From MW101C3 sp943367595 (GTDB taxonomy: Bacteria > Cyanobacteriota > Cyanobacteriia > PCC-6307 > Cyanobiaceae), in the NCBI GenBank assembly GCA_943367595.1, contig CALRJS020000004.1, positions 50,681 to 114,680 of the forward strand: a stretch of 64,000 nt of DNA, given 5' to 3'. The notes under the pieces were generated by a model. That model worked only from the letters and a program-made list of their open reading frames with translations, ran no database searches and was not told where the DNA came from. Both the position numbers and the translations under genes were made by a program. This document shows, piece after piece, positions 17,701-28,273 of the stretch (positions are counted from its first letter, which is position 1; each line of letters opens with the position of its first letter).

Positions 17701-19197
17701 TCAGGGCTTGGTGGCCGCCAGGCCCGAGGGCTCCAGCATCAGCTTGCTGGAGCGGACGGCGTCGTCCATGGGAATCGGGTAGTTGCCATCGAAGCAGGCG
17801 GTGCAGAAATGGGAGGAATGGTCGTGGGCGGCCTCCAGCATTCCCTCCTGACTGAGATAGGCGAGCGAATCGACGCCGAGGTGGGCCGTGATCTCTTCGA
17901 GGGTGAGCCGGGCAGCGATCAGCTGTTCCTGGTTGTCGGTGTCGATGCCGTAGAAGCAGGGATGGGTAACCGGCGGCGAACTGATGCGCATGTGCACTTC
18001 GGTGGCGCCCGCATCCCGCAGCGCCATCACCAGCTTGCGGCTGGTGGTGCCGCGCACGATCGAGTCGTCGATCACGATCACCCGCTTACCGGAGAGCACA
18101 TCCGGCAGGGGATTGAGCTTGACGCGGATGCCCGCCTCCCGCATCGCCTGGGTGGGCTGGATGAAGGTGCGGCCCACATAGCGGTTCTTGATCAGCCCAT
18201 CGGCGAAGGGGATGCCACTGCCCTTGGAGAAGCCGATGGCCGCGGGGATGCCGGAATCGGGCACGCCGATCACGATGTCCGCCTCCACGGCGGATTCGCG
18301 CGCCAGCATCTCACCGATGCGATGGCGGTAGCTGTAGAGCGATTCGCCGAAGAAGCGGCTGTCAGGCCGGGCGAAGTAGATCATCTCGAAGACGCACAGC
18401 TTCGCCGGCTCCTCGATCCAGCGCAACCGCTCCGGCACCGGCTCGCTCGCCCGGAAATGGATCAGTTCGCCGGGGCCCACATCGCCGTCGTAGGAGGCGC
18501 CGATGATGTCGAGGCCGCAGGTTTCGCTGCTGAGCACCCATTGCCCCTGGTGCTTGTCGCCCATGTGGCCGAACACCAGCGGGCGCACGCCATAACCATC
18601 GCGCAGGGCAAACAGGCCTTCGGGGGTGCCGATCGCCAGGCTGAAGGCGCCACGGCAGCGGCCGGCGGCCTGGCGGATCGCGGCACTCCAGCCCAGACCT
18701 CCATCCACGGCCTCCTGCAGCGCGAAGGCGATCAGCTCCGAATCGGTGGTGGAGGTGAATTCACCGGCGAGATGGTCGAGCGCCTCGCGCAACTCGTTGG
18801 CGTTGACCAGATTGCCGTTGTGCGCCAGACCGAAGGGCCCCAGGCGGGTCATCAGCACCACCGGCTGGGCGTTGCAGACCCGGCTGCTGCCGGTGGTCGA
18901 ATAGCGGTTGTGACCGATCGCCAGGTCGCCGGGCATGCGCTCCAGCACGTCCTGATCGAACACCTGGCTGACCAGGCCCATGTCTTTGTGGAGCCGGATC
19001 TTGGCGCCGTTGAACACGGCGATCCCGGCTGATTCCTGCCCTCGGTGCTGCAGCGCGTAGAGGCCGAAGTAGGTGAGGTTCGCCACCGGCTGGCCGGTGG
19101 CATAGACGGCGAAGACGCCGCAGGCCTCCTCCATTCGATCGGGGCGCTCTGCCGCCGCTGCTGCACCGGGTTCAGCGGCCACGGCAGGAGCGGTCAT
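17701..19197 (-). CDS. purF: Amidophosphoribosyltransferase
   Basis: First committed enzyme of purine synthesis: PRPP plus glutamine gives phosphoribosylamine. The 498-residue sequence starts at ATG 19197 and has a 25-residue Ala-rich leader before ACGVFAVY; the cysteine becomes the N-terminal nucleophile of the glutaminase domain after propeptide removal. ALQHRGQESAG, GHNRYSTTG and AHNGNLVNA follow. The phosphoribosyltransferase half has the PRPP loop VIVIDDSIVRGTTS. Cysteines near the C-terminus (HPCFYGIDT, FCTACFDG) fit the 4Fe-4S form known in Bacillus and cyanobacteria. It lies 139 bp after purL on the same strand. Confidence 0.96.
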   Translation of the reverse strand: MTAPAVAAEPGAAAAAERPDRMEEACGVFAVYATGQPVANLTYFGLYALQHRGQESAGIAVFNGAKIRLHKDMGLVSQVFDQDVLERMPGDLAIGHNRYSTTGSSRVCNAQPVVLMTRLGPFGLAHNGNLVNANELREALDHLAGEFTSTTDSELIAFALQEAVDGGLGWSAAIRQAAGRCRGAFSLAIGTPEGLFALRDGYGVRPLVFGHMGDKHQGQWVLSSETCGLDIIGASYDGDVGPGELIHFRASEPVPERLRWIEEPAKLCVFEMIYFARPDSRFFGESLYSYRHRIGEMLARESAVEADIVIGVPDSGIPAAIGFSKGSGIPFADGLIKNRYVGRTFIQPTQAMREAGIRVKLNPLPDVLSGKRVIVIDDSIVRGTTSRKLVMALRDAGATEVHMRISSPPVTHPCFYGIDTDNQEQLIAARLTLEEITAHLGVDSLAYLSQEGMLEAAHDHSSHFCTACFDGNYPIPMDDAVRSSKLMLEPSGLAATKP

Positions 19198-19336
19198 GGC
19201 GTGTGCGTGTTCGGACCCGGCACCCGCCGCCGGCGAGCTGGCGCCATGGGGTCCGGAAGGTGGCGGGGAGGGGTGCTGCCTGGGGTGCGCGCGAACCACA
19301 GGCCTGACCACTGACCGACTGCGTTGACAGTCTGCC

Positions 19337-21706
<2,370 letters not shown>

Positions 21707-21775
21707 CAGGCGACCGCAGGCAGGAGAGTGCAGTCTGGCCGAGCGAGCGCCCACGGCCGCCGGGGATCGGCGGGT

Positions 21776-22687
21776 TCAGACCCAGGGATCCGTGTCGCTG
21801 TCGTAGCGGCTGCCCCGCCGGGACGGCCCCTCGCTGACGGGATGGGGCCGGCGGTAGCTGTCCGTGTCCGGTTCGAGCTCGCGATCGAGCTCAGGATCAT
21901 CCTCAGGCAGATCCCAGGCCCTGGGCCTGTCGTCGCGATCCTCCAGACGATCGTCGTCGTCCCAGTCGTCCAGCGGGTCGTCGGCCGGTTGGCGCCGGCC
22001 GGGGTCGGCGTCCTGCCAGGGCGGGCCTTCCCGCTGCGGCTCCTGCCAGGGAGGTTCCTCCAGCCAGCCTTCCAGCCGTTCCTCGAAGCGTCCGCCCACC
22101 TCCTGGAACTGGTCCCTGATCCGCGTGGTCTCCTGACCCACCTGATCCCGCCAGCGGCGTGAGCGGCGCAGAAACTCCTGCCGCACGCTGGCCTTGGCCA
22201 GCGGCAGATCGTCGAGGCCGCTCAGGCCGGTGAGCACCTGGCCGGGCTGCTGATCGACGATCCGATCGGGAGTGAGGCGCCAGCGGCTGGTGCCCGGCAG
22301 GCGCGGATCGCTGCGCGACACCAGGTAGTGCAGGATGCGGCCGGTGCGCAGCTCCACGGCTGCGTCCGCCACGGTGCCCAGCACGGCGCCCCCGGCTCCC
22401 GTGAGGGCAGCATCGAACAGCGTCGGCAGGCGTTCGAGCGTGGCCGGATCCGTGACGGCCGGTTCGCCCAGCACCAATGCCTCCAGTTCACCGAGGCCGC
22501 GCAGCTGGTCGAGGCGCCACACCAACCGGCGGGTGCCGAAGGCGGAGGGCTTGCTGGCCCAACCGAGCAGGCGGTGCACCGGCGGGTGCATCCAGCCCAT
22601 CAGTCCGGGGCCATGGTCGAGGCCCTGATCGCAGCGCACCCGCAGGCGCAGCAGGTCGGAGAGCAGCAGCTGAGCGGGAAGGCTCAC
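21776..22687 (-). CDS. Conserved cyanobacterial PRC-barrel-like protein with acidic tail
   Basis: 303 residues. The first 170 residues look like two PRC-barrel-type beta modules (LGTVADAAVELRTGRILHYLVSR is the clearest). Residues 215-303 are low complexity, rich in Asp, Arg, Glu and Pro (DDPLDDWDDDDRLEDRDDRP) and probably disordered. Function is not established. It starts 5 bp after dnaN ends on the same strand, and purL follows, as in the dnaN-purL cluster of Prochlorococcus. PRC barrels elsewhere occur in RimM and photosynthetic reaction-centre H subunits, so RNA or protein binding is possible. Confidence 0.8.
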   Translation of the reverse strand: MSLPAQLLLSDLLRLRVRCDQGLDHGPGLMGWMHPPVHRLLGWASKPSAFGTRRLVWRLDQLRGLGELEALVLGEPAVTDPATLERLPTLFDAALTGAGGAVLGTVADAAVELRTGRILHYLVSRSDPRLPGTSRWRLTPDRIVDQQPGQVLTGLSGLDDLPLAKASVRQEFLRRSRRWRDQVGQETTRIRDQFQEVGGRFEERLEGWLEEPPWQEPQREGPPWQDADPGRRQPADDPLDDWDDDDRLEDRDDRPRAWDLPEDDPELDRELEPDTDSYRRPHPVSEGPSRRGSRYDSDTDPWV

Positions 22688-22691
22688 GGCA

Positions 22692-23867
22692 TCAGCTGCG
22701 GATCTGCACGGGCATCACCAGGTAGGTGAAGCTCGGATCCTCCAGCGGCGCCAGCACGGCGGGCGTGGTGGGGGCATTGCAGCGCAGCTCCACCCGATCG
22801 GCGGTCATCGCTTTGAGGCCATCGAGCACGTAGCGCACATTGAAGGCGATCTCGATCGCGTCCCCTTTCACCAGCGCCGGCAAGGATTCGGAGCCGCTGC
22901 CCACATCCTGGGCGTCGGCGCTGATGCGCAGGCGGTCAGCGGATGGGTCGCTGCTCAGCTTCACCACGTTGTTGTGCTGATCGGCCACAACGGCCACCCG
23001 CTCCAGGGCGTTGACGAAGGCGCGGCGGTCGAGCTCGAGCGTGCGGCTGAAGGAGGCGGGAATCAGCTGGCCGTAGTTGGGATAGGTGCCGTCGAGGCTG
23101 CGGCTGGTGAGCACCTGATCCGCCCAGACAAACACCACCTGCCCCCGTTCGCTGAACAGGCTCACCGGCTCCTGCGACTGACGGGAGGACAGCAGGCGCT
23201 CCAGTTCACGCAGGGAGCGGGCCGGCACGGTGACAGCAAAGCTCGGCGCCTCTTCCGCTTCCGTTGCGCCGTTGCCTGGCCCTGCACCGGCAACACCGGC
23301 CGCCGCATTGTCGAGACGCAGCACCGAGAGGCGGTGGCCGTCGGTGGCGGCGCATTCGAGACCGTCGTGCTCCAGGCCGAGGTGCACGCCGGTGAGCAAC
23401 TGCTTCGCCTCATCCGGGCTGCTGGCGAACAGGGTGGCGCGCAGGCCTTTGATCAGCGCGTCCGCCTCCAGCCGGATCGGGGCACCGGTCTGCACCAGCG
23501 GCAGGTCGGGGAAATCCTCTGCCGACAGCCCGCGCATCTGGTAGCTGCCGGAGAAGCTGGTGAGCTCCACCTGCTCCTGGCCTTCGGGGCACTCCAGGGT
23601 GATCGGGCTGTCGGCCGAGAGCCGGGAAACGATCTCGCCGAACAGGCGCGACGGCAGCGTGATTGCGCCACTGGTTTCAACCGCTGCCGGCAGGCTCGTC
23701 TGGATGCCGAGATTGAGATCGAAGCCGGTGAGGCTCAAGCGGCCGGTGCCGGCATCGGCGGTGAGCAGCACGTTGGCCAGCACGGGATGGGTCGGCCGGG
23801 CCGCTACCGCGCGGCTGACCAGCTGAAGGCTGGCGCTCAGTTCCGCCTGGGAGCAGACCAGCTTCAT
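22692..23867 (-). CDS. dnaN: DNA polymerase III sliding clamp (beta subunit)
   Basis: The ring-shaped processivity clamp of the replicative polymerase, 391 residues in three repeated domains. Start ATG 23867 gives the family N-terminus MKLVCSQAELSASLQLVSRA. Other markers are FDLNLGIQTSLPA, ATDGHRLSVLRL and the C-terminal YLVMPVQIRS, which ends at the usual MP.R signature. An insertion rich in Gly/Ala/Glu near residue 195 (GVAGAGPGNGATEAEEAP) breaks domain 2. The gene points away from an intergenic region with DnaA-box-like sequences; in picocyanobacteria dnaN flanks the replication origin. Confidence 0.97.
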   Translation of the reverse strand: MKLVCSQAELSASLQLVSRAVAARPTHPVLANVLLTADAGTGRLSLTGFDLNLGIQTSLPAAVETSGAITLPSRLFGEIVSRLSADSPITLECPEGQEQVELTSFSGSYQMRGLSAEDFPDLPLVQTGAPIRLEADALIKGLRATLFASSPDEAKQLLTGVHLGLEHDGLECAATDGHRLSVLRLDNAAAGVAGAGPGNGATEAEEAPSFAVTVPARSLRELERLLSSRQSQEPVSLFSERGQVVFVWADQVLTSRSLDGTYPNYGQLIPASFSRTLELDRRAFVNALERVAVVADQHNNVVKLSSDPSADRLRISADAQDVGSGSESLPALVKGDAIEIAFNVRYVLDGLKAMTADRVELRCNAPTTPAVLAPLEDPSFTYLVMPVQIRS

Positions 23868-23899
23868 CGTTTCGAGACTCCGGGTGGGATGCCCATTCC

Positions 23900-24320
23900 G
23901 GGCCCCACCACGCTTCCACAAGCCGGGGCGATCCGCAACGGCGGACGACCGTCAGCGGCCTTTTCCACGCCGGTTTTCCGCGATCCTTCTACGGAAGTTC
24001 TCTCTTTCAGAAAAAAGAGAAAAACAGCCGTAGTCGTAGGGGGTGTGGAAACCTGGGAGAAGCGCAGAAAGCTTGTTGCAGCAAGGGATCTGGCCCGGTA
24101 GGCATGGGGAGAACCGCAGACGGAAACGACCCGTTTTCCCCTTTTCCACCGTTTCCCTGCCTGAGGAAAACCAGCGCTCTGTTCGAGGCTCGGATTCAGC
24201 CGCACTTTTCCACCGCCGGCCCCCGGTTTTCCCCTGGGACGGTCTGTTCACCGGCTGACATCAAGACGCCACGCTTCCGGCCGCCTCAGGGCTCTCCAGC
24301 GCCGCTTTCCACGCCCGAAC
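23900..24320. other. Probable chromosomal replication origin (oriC)
   Basis: The spacer between dnaN and thrC carries six matches to the cyanobacterial DnaA box TTTTCCACA: TTCCACA 23914, TTTTCCAC 23961, the reverse TGTGGAAA 24044-24051, TTTTCCAC 24142, TTTTCCAC 24206 and CTTTCCAC 24305, plus several TTTTCC half-sites. A locally AT-rich purine/pyrimidine stretch (TCTCTTTCAG then AAAAAAGAGAAAAACA, 24001-24026) could be the unwinding element. The region has no credible gene although a long frame runs through it. dnaN next to the origin is the known arrangement in Prochlorococcus. Inference from motif clustering; GC skew was not calculated. Confidence 0.65.
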
Positions 24321-24360
24321 GCCAAAAGCCCCCGCCCACGTTCTTTCGTGGGCGGGGCTC
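24321..24360 (-). terminator. Rho-independent terminator of thrC
   Basis: Read on the minus strand, CCCCGCCCACG and CGTGGGCGGGG form a stem of about 13 bp around a GAAAGAA-type loop (arms 24327-24340 and 24347-24359, one bulged base), followed by TTTT. It starts about 30 bp after the thrC stop codon and insulates the origin region from thrC transcription. Confidence 0.8.
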
Positions 24361-24391
24361 CTGGTTGTTCCGATGGGCCTCAGCCCTGGCC

Positions 24392-25495
24392 TCAGAAGCC
24401 CATCACCTTGGCGACCACGTCCACCTCCGGCGCCAGGCCGGCATGGAAGGCGCCGTCGCTGTGATCGATCGCGGTGCCGGGATCCTTCAGGCCGTTGCCG
24501 GTGAGCACACAGACCACCGTGGCTCCTGCCGGCACCTCCGCTGCCCGCTGCAGCAGGCCGGCCACCGAAGCGGCGCTGGCGGGTTCGCAGAACACCCCTT
24601 CCTCCCGGCCCAGGAGCTTGTAGGCCTCCAGGATCTCCTGATCGGTGACCGCATGGAAGGCCCCGTTGCTCTGCTCACGCACCGCCAGGGCCTTCTCGCG
24701 GTTGGCCGGGTTGCCGATGCGGATTGCTGTGGCGATGGTGTCCGGTTGCTCCACCGTGTGGCCCAGCACCAGGGGGGCGGAGCCGCTGGCCTGGAAGCCC
24801 ATCATCCGGGGCAACCGCTGGCTGTGCCCGGCCTGCCGGTACTCCTGGAAGCCCATCCAGTAGGCGCTGATGTTGCCGGCGTTGCCCATCGGGATGCACA
24901 GCCAGTCGGGGGCATCACCGAGCGCATCGACTACCTCGAAGGCGGCCGTCTTCTGGCCCTGCAGCCGGAAGGGGTTGAGGGAATTGACCAGGGTGACGGG
25001 GTAGCTGTCGGCCACCTCGCGCACGATCGCCAGCGCCCGGTCGAAGTTGCCCTTCACCGCCAGCACCTCGGCGCCGTACATCAGCGCCTGGGCCAGCTTT
25101 CCCTGGGCCACGTAGCCATCGGGGATGAGCACGAAGGCGCGCATGCCACCGCGCTTGGCATAGGCCGCGGCCGCGGCGGAGGTGTTGCCGGTGCTCGCGC
25201 AGATCACTGCTTCGGCGCCGGCTTCGCGCGCCTTGCTCACCGCCATCGTCATCCCCCGGTCCTTGAAGCTGCCGGTGGGGTTGAGGCCGTCGTATTTGAG
25301 GAACACCTTCACGCCGCGGCCCACGCGCGCCGCAATCGCCGGGGCGGGGATCAGCGGCGTGGCGCCTTCGCGCAGCGTGATCACCGGCGTGCGGTCGCTG
25401 ACCGGCAGCCAGGGGCGGTAGGCCTCGATCAGTCCCGGCCAGTCCTGCAGCGTGGGCTTCGCGCCCAGGCGCCTGAGGGCAGAAAGCAGCGGCAC
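24392..25495 (-). CDS. thrC: Threonine synthase
   Basis: PLP enzyme converting O-phosphohomoserine to threonine. 367 residues, the length of the class II-like short ThrC of cyanobacteria and Bacillus. The PLP lysine lies in GSFKDRGMTMAV near residue 95. Other fold-type II markers are ASTGNTSAAAAAYA, which binds the PLP phosphate and substrate, IPMGNAGNISAYWMGF, and FCEPASAASVAG. A hairpin terminator follows. The next upstream gene on this strand encodes a DUF1400 protein and ends 39 bp away. Confidence 0.95.
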   Translation of the reverse strand: MPLLSALRRLGAKPTLQDWPGLIEAYRPWLPVSDRTPVITLREGATPLIPAPAIAARVGRGVKVFLKYDGLNPTGSFKDRGMTMAVSKAREAGAEAVICASTGNTSAAAAAYAKRGGMRAFVLIPDGYVAQGKLAQALMYGAEVLAVKGNFDRALAIVREVADSYPVTLVNSLNPFRLQGQKTAAFEVVDALGDAPDWLCIPMGNAGNISAYWMGFQEYRQAGHSQRLPRMMGFQASGSAPLVLGHTVEQPDTIATAIRIGNPANREKALAVREQSNGAFHAVTDQEILEAYKLLGREEGVFCEPASAASVAGLLQRAAEVPAGATVVCVLTGNGLKDPGTAIDHSDGAFHAGLAPEVDVVAKVMGF

Positions 25496-25534
25496 AGGCG
25501 CGACGGAGCAGGCTCTGGCGAATCTACGCGGCGG

Positions 25535-26242
25535 TTAAGAAGCACCGAGAGGGCTCAACGCCCTGAGAGCTGGTCCTGGGGCCTGGAGCGATTCAGGACC
25601 CCTTGGCATCGGGTGCGCTGGCGGGCGGCTGACCGGGGGACTGGCGGGAGGGTTGGTGGACGGGGCCGGGGTGCTCGAGGGCCGTTCGTTGCCCTCCCGC
25701 AGACCGTCGAGCGGGGATTCGGAGAAGAACCGCACCAGATCGGCGATGGAATTGGTTTTGCCCACCAGGCTGAGCAGGGCCGGGATATTGATCGCCAGCT
25801 CGTTGGCGGGGTAGGCCCTCAGGAAGCCGGTGGGGGTGAGGGTGCCGTTGCCGTTGCTGATGCCGATGATCAGGGCGGACCGGAGTGCCGGAACGCCGGT
25901 GCCCGGCGCCCGGAGCGGGGCAAAGATGCCCGCCAGGCGCTGCAGGATCGCCTCGCCGATGCGGGTGGAGAGCAGGCGGCTGGTGAGCACCAGCGGCAGG
26001 GTGATCTTCTGGTTCAGCAGCCGGGCCACGTCTTCCGGGTTCTGGCGGCCGATCTTGAGCACGTCGGCCAGCAGGCCGCGCGCCTGGCCGGTGGCGGCCA
26101 GATGGTCGAGATCGGCGACCGGGATCGAGCGCCGGAAGGCGCCGCTGACGAAAACCAGTTGCTCGGCCGCCTGAAGACTCGGAACGGCCGTGCTCAGCGA
26201 GAGCCCGAGCAGGACCCCCAGGACGTTGGGGCGGATGCGCAA
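25535..26242 (-). CDS. Exported DUF1400-domain protein
   Basis: 235 residues with a signal peptide (VLGVLLGLSLSTAVPSLQAA). The body (about 25-180) matches the cyanobacterial DUF1400 module, often found ahead of alpha/beta-hydrolase domains: LVFVSGAFRRSIPVADLDHL, ILKIGRQNPEDVARLLNQ-like segment and LPLVLTSRLLSTRIGEAILQ. Here the module stands alone with no hydrolase behind it, and the tail (185-235) is Pro/Ser-rich. Function unknown; periplasmic location expected. A larger protein with a similar opening module plus hydrolase lies at 33171. It ends 39 bp ahead of thrC on the same strand. Confidence 0.75.
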   Translation of the reverse strand: MRIRPNVLGVLLGLSLSTAVPSLQAAEQLVFVSGAFRRSIPVADLDHLAATGQARGLLADVLKIGRQNPEDVARLLNQKITLPLVLTSRLLSTRIGEAILQRLAGIFAPLRAPGTGVPALRSALIIGISNGNGTLTPTGFLRAYPANELAINIPALLSLVGKTNSIADLVRFFSESPLDGLREGNERPSSTPAPSTNPPASPPVSRPPAHPMPRGPESLQAPGPALRALSPLGAS

Positions 26243-26269
26243 CTGAAACTCCCTGGCTGGACGTTGATC

Positions 26270-28198
26270 CTAGAAGCTGCCGACCGGTGCCATTCCAGCG
26301 GCTCGACGGGTTTCCGGCGCCACCAGCACGTCGCGCAGCAGGCGCACCACCCCCCGCTCCGCCAACCCCTGGGCCAGCTGCAGCCCCATGCGGCGCAGGT
26401 CGGGTTCCGCCAGCAGGCGCGGCAACCGGCGCAGCAGCAGGCGGGGTTCGAACCCCGGCACATCGCGCAGCACCACCAGGAGTTGCTGCACGGGTTCGAG
26501 ATCCAGCAACTGGGCGTCGATCGCACTCATCCGCTCCATGCCCCGCAGGCCCGGTGGCTGGAGCCGTTTCGGCAGCCGCCGCCCCATCGCCTGCACGGCC
26601 CGCCAGCCGAGCGCATCGAGCCGGTCGACCATCGCATCGACCAGCTGCTGGCGCAGCATGCCTCCCTTGGGCGAGAAGAGGAAATCGAGCACCTGATCCA
26701 GCAGACCCTCCACATCCAGCTGATCCTGGAGGGAGGCGCTGCTGATCAGATTTTCCAGCCGCTGCCAGCGGAACTCATCACCATCGAAGAGCATCTCGCG
26801 CAGGCTGCGGCGCAGATCCGGATCGGGATCCTCCATCAGCCGGCGGGCGAAGTAGGGATAGGCCGCACCGAGAATCTTGAACTCCGGATCCACACTCAGG
26901 GCAATGCCTTCAAGCGTGACCAACGAGCGGATGATCAGGGCGTAGTAAGGCGGTACCTGAAAAGGGAAGCGGTACATCACCCCGGAGAGATCGTCGGTGA
27001 CCGCCTTGAAATCCATGCGGCTTACCCCCATCTCGAGGGCCTGGCCGAACACCGATTCGAAGGCCGGCACGATCGGCTCCAGATTCACCTCTTCGCCCAG
27101 GAAACCGAGCTGCACGAAATCGGTGGAGAGGGCTGAGAAGTTGCGGTTCACCAGGTGCACCACCGCCTGGATCAGCCCGGTGCGTGATTCGCGGGTCACC
27201 TCGCTCATCATGCCGAAATCCAGGTAGGCCAGGCGGCCATCCGGCAGTGCCAGCAGATTGCCGGGGTGGGGGTCGGCGTGGAAGAAGCCGTGCTCCAGCA
27301 GTTGCTGCAGGCTGCAGTTCACGCCGATCTGCACCATGTGGTCGGGGTCGATGCCGAGCGAGCGCACCGCCTCCAGATTGGTGAGTTTCACCCCATCGAT
27401 CCACTCCATCGTGAGCACGCGGCGGCTGGTGGCCTCGTGATAGATGGCCGGTACGGCGATGTTCGGGTTGTGCTGATGCAGCCTGGCGAAGGTTTCGGCG
27501 TTCCTGGCTTCGTTGAGATAGTCCATCTCCTCGAACACCCGCTTGCCCAGTTCATCGATCAGGGCCACCAGATCGCTGCGCACCAGGCCCACATTCCGGT
27601 TCACCCAGCCGGCGATGTTGCGCACGATGTAGAGATCGAGCGTGATCTGCTCGCGCAGACCAGGCCGCTGCACCTTCACCGCCACCGCCTGACCGTCCTT
27701 GAGCGTGCCTCTGTGCACCTGGCCCAGCGAAGCGGCAGAGATCGGCTCGCGATCGAGCTGGGCGTAGATCTCGGAGACGGGCGCACCCAGGTCTTCTTCG
27801 ATGCAGGCCATGGCCAGCGCACCGTCGAATCCGGGCAATTGATCCTGCAGCTGGGCCAGCTCCTCCAGCAGCACCGGCGGCACGATGTCGGGCCGGGTGG
27901 AGAGGGCCTGGCCGGCCTTGATGAAGGCGGGGCCGAGCGCCACCAGCAGCTGGGCGCATTCGCGCGCCCGCTCCCGGGCCCGGTCGGGGTTGCTGAGCAG
28001 GCCGGTGAAGCGATCGACGCCCACCCCCACCAGAAACAGACTGATGGGCATCAGGGTCTGCCACAGCCGCAGCAGCAGACGCCGGGGGTGACCGGCGTAG
28101 ATGCGGGTGATCGCCGCCGGGTCGTAGCTGAGCAGGCCGGCGGCTTCGATGAAGTCGCTGAGCTCCGCAGGGGTGCTCACTTGGTCGGAGCGAACCAT
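26270..28198 (-). CDS. ABC1/UbiB-type atypical protein kinase-like protein
   Basis: A 642-residue member of the ABC1/ADCK/UbiB family, which in bacteria, mitochondria and plastids supports prenylquinone synthesis. The diagnostic KxGQ motif is AFIKAGQALSTRPD near residue 95. The Ala-rich nucleotide loop AASLGQVHRG, the ATP-site lysine VAVKVQRP, the HGFFHADPHPGN catalytic loop and the YLDFGMM metal motif follow. Atypical kinases of this family act as ATPases on lipid-linked substrates rather than as ordinary protein kinases. Plastoquinone or tocopherol metabolism is plausible but not shown. ATG 28198 is preceded by a GTG one codon earlier. Divergent from recN by 75 bp. Confidence 0.9.
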   Translation of the reverse strand: MVRSDQVSTPAELSDFIEAAGLLSYDPAAITRIYAGHPRRLLLRLWQTLMPISLFLVGVGVDRFTGLLSNPDRARERARECAQLLVALGPAFIKAGQALSTRPDIVPPVLLEELAQLQDQLPGFDGALAMACIEEDLGAPVSEIYAQLDREPISAASLGQVHRGTLKDGQAVAVKVQRPGLREQITLDLYIVRNIAGWVNRNVGLVRSDLVALIDELGKRVFEEMDYLNEARNAETFARLHQHNPNIAVPAIYHEATSRRVLTMEWIDGVKLTNLEAVRSLGIDPDHMVQIGVNCSLQQLLEHGFFHADPHPGNLLALPDGRLAYLDFGMMSEVTRESRTGLIQAVVHLVNRNFSALSTDFVQLGFLGEEVNLEPIVPAFESVFGQALEMGVSRMDFKAVTDDLSGVMYRFPFQVPPYYALIIRSLVTLEGIALSVDPEFKILGAAYPYFARRLMEDPDPDLRRSLREMLFDGDEFRWQRLENLISSASLQDQLDVEGLLDQVLDFLFSPKGGMLRQQLVDAMVDRLDALGWRAVQAMGRRLPKRLQPPGLRGMERMSAIDAQLLDLEPVQQLLVVLRDVPGFEPRLLLRRLPRLLAEPDLRRMGLQLAQGLAERGVVRLLRDVLVAPETRRAAGMAPVGSF

Positions 28199-28273
28199 CA
28201 CGGGGCAGATCGATCAACCCCTTCTAAACGAATCTCAGCGTCGCTACGGTCGTGCAGACGGCTGAGGCACCGG

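Noticed and set aside
26440..26465. GGGGTTCGAACCCC resembling a tRNA T arm
   Set aside because: Palindrome inside the ABC1 kinase coding sequence (PGFEPR); no anticodon or acceptor stem around it.
24104..27136. A 1010-codon open frame through the dnaN-thrC spacer and antisense to thrC and ABC1 kinase
   Set aside because: Antisense shadow of GC-rich genes, compositionally abnormal, and it would overlay DnaA-box-like sites and a terminator.
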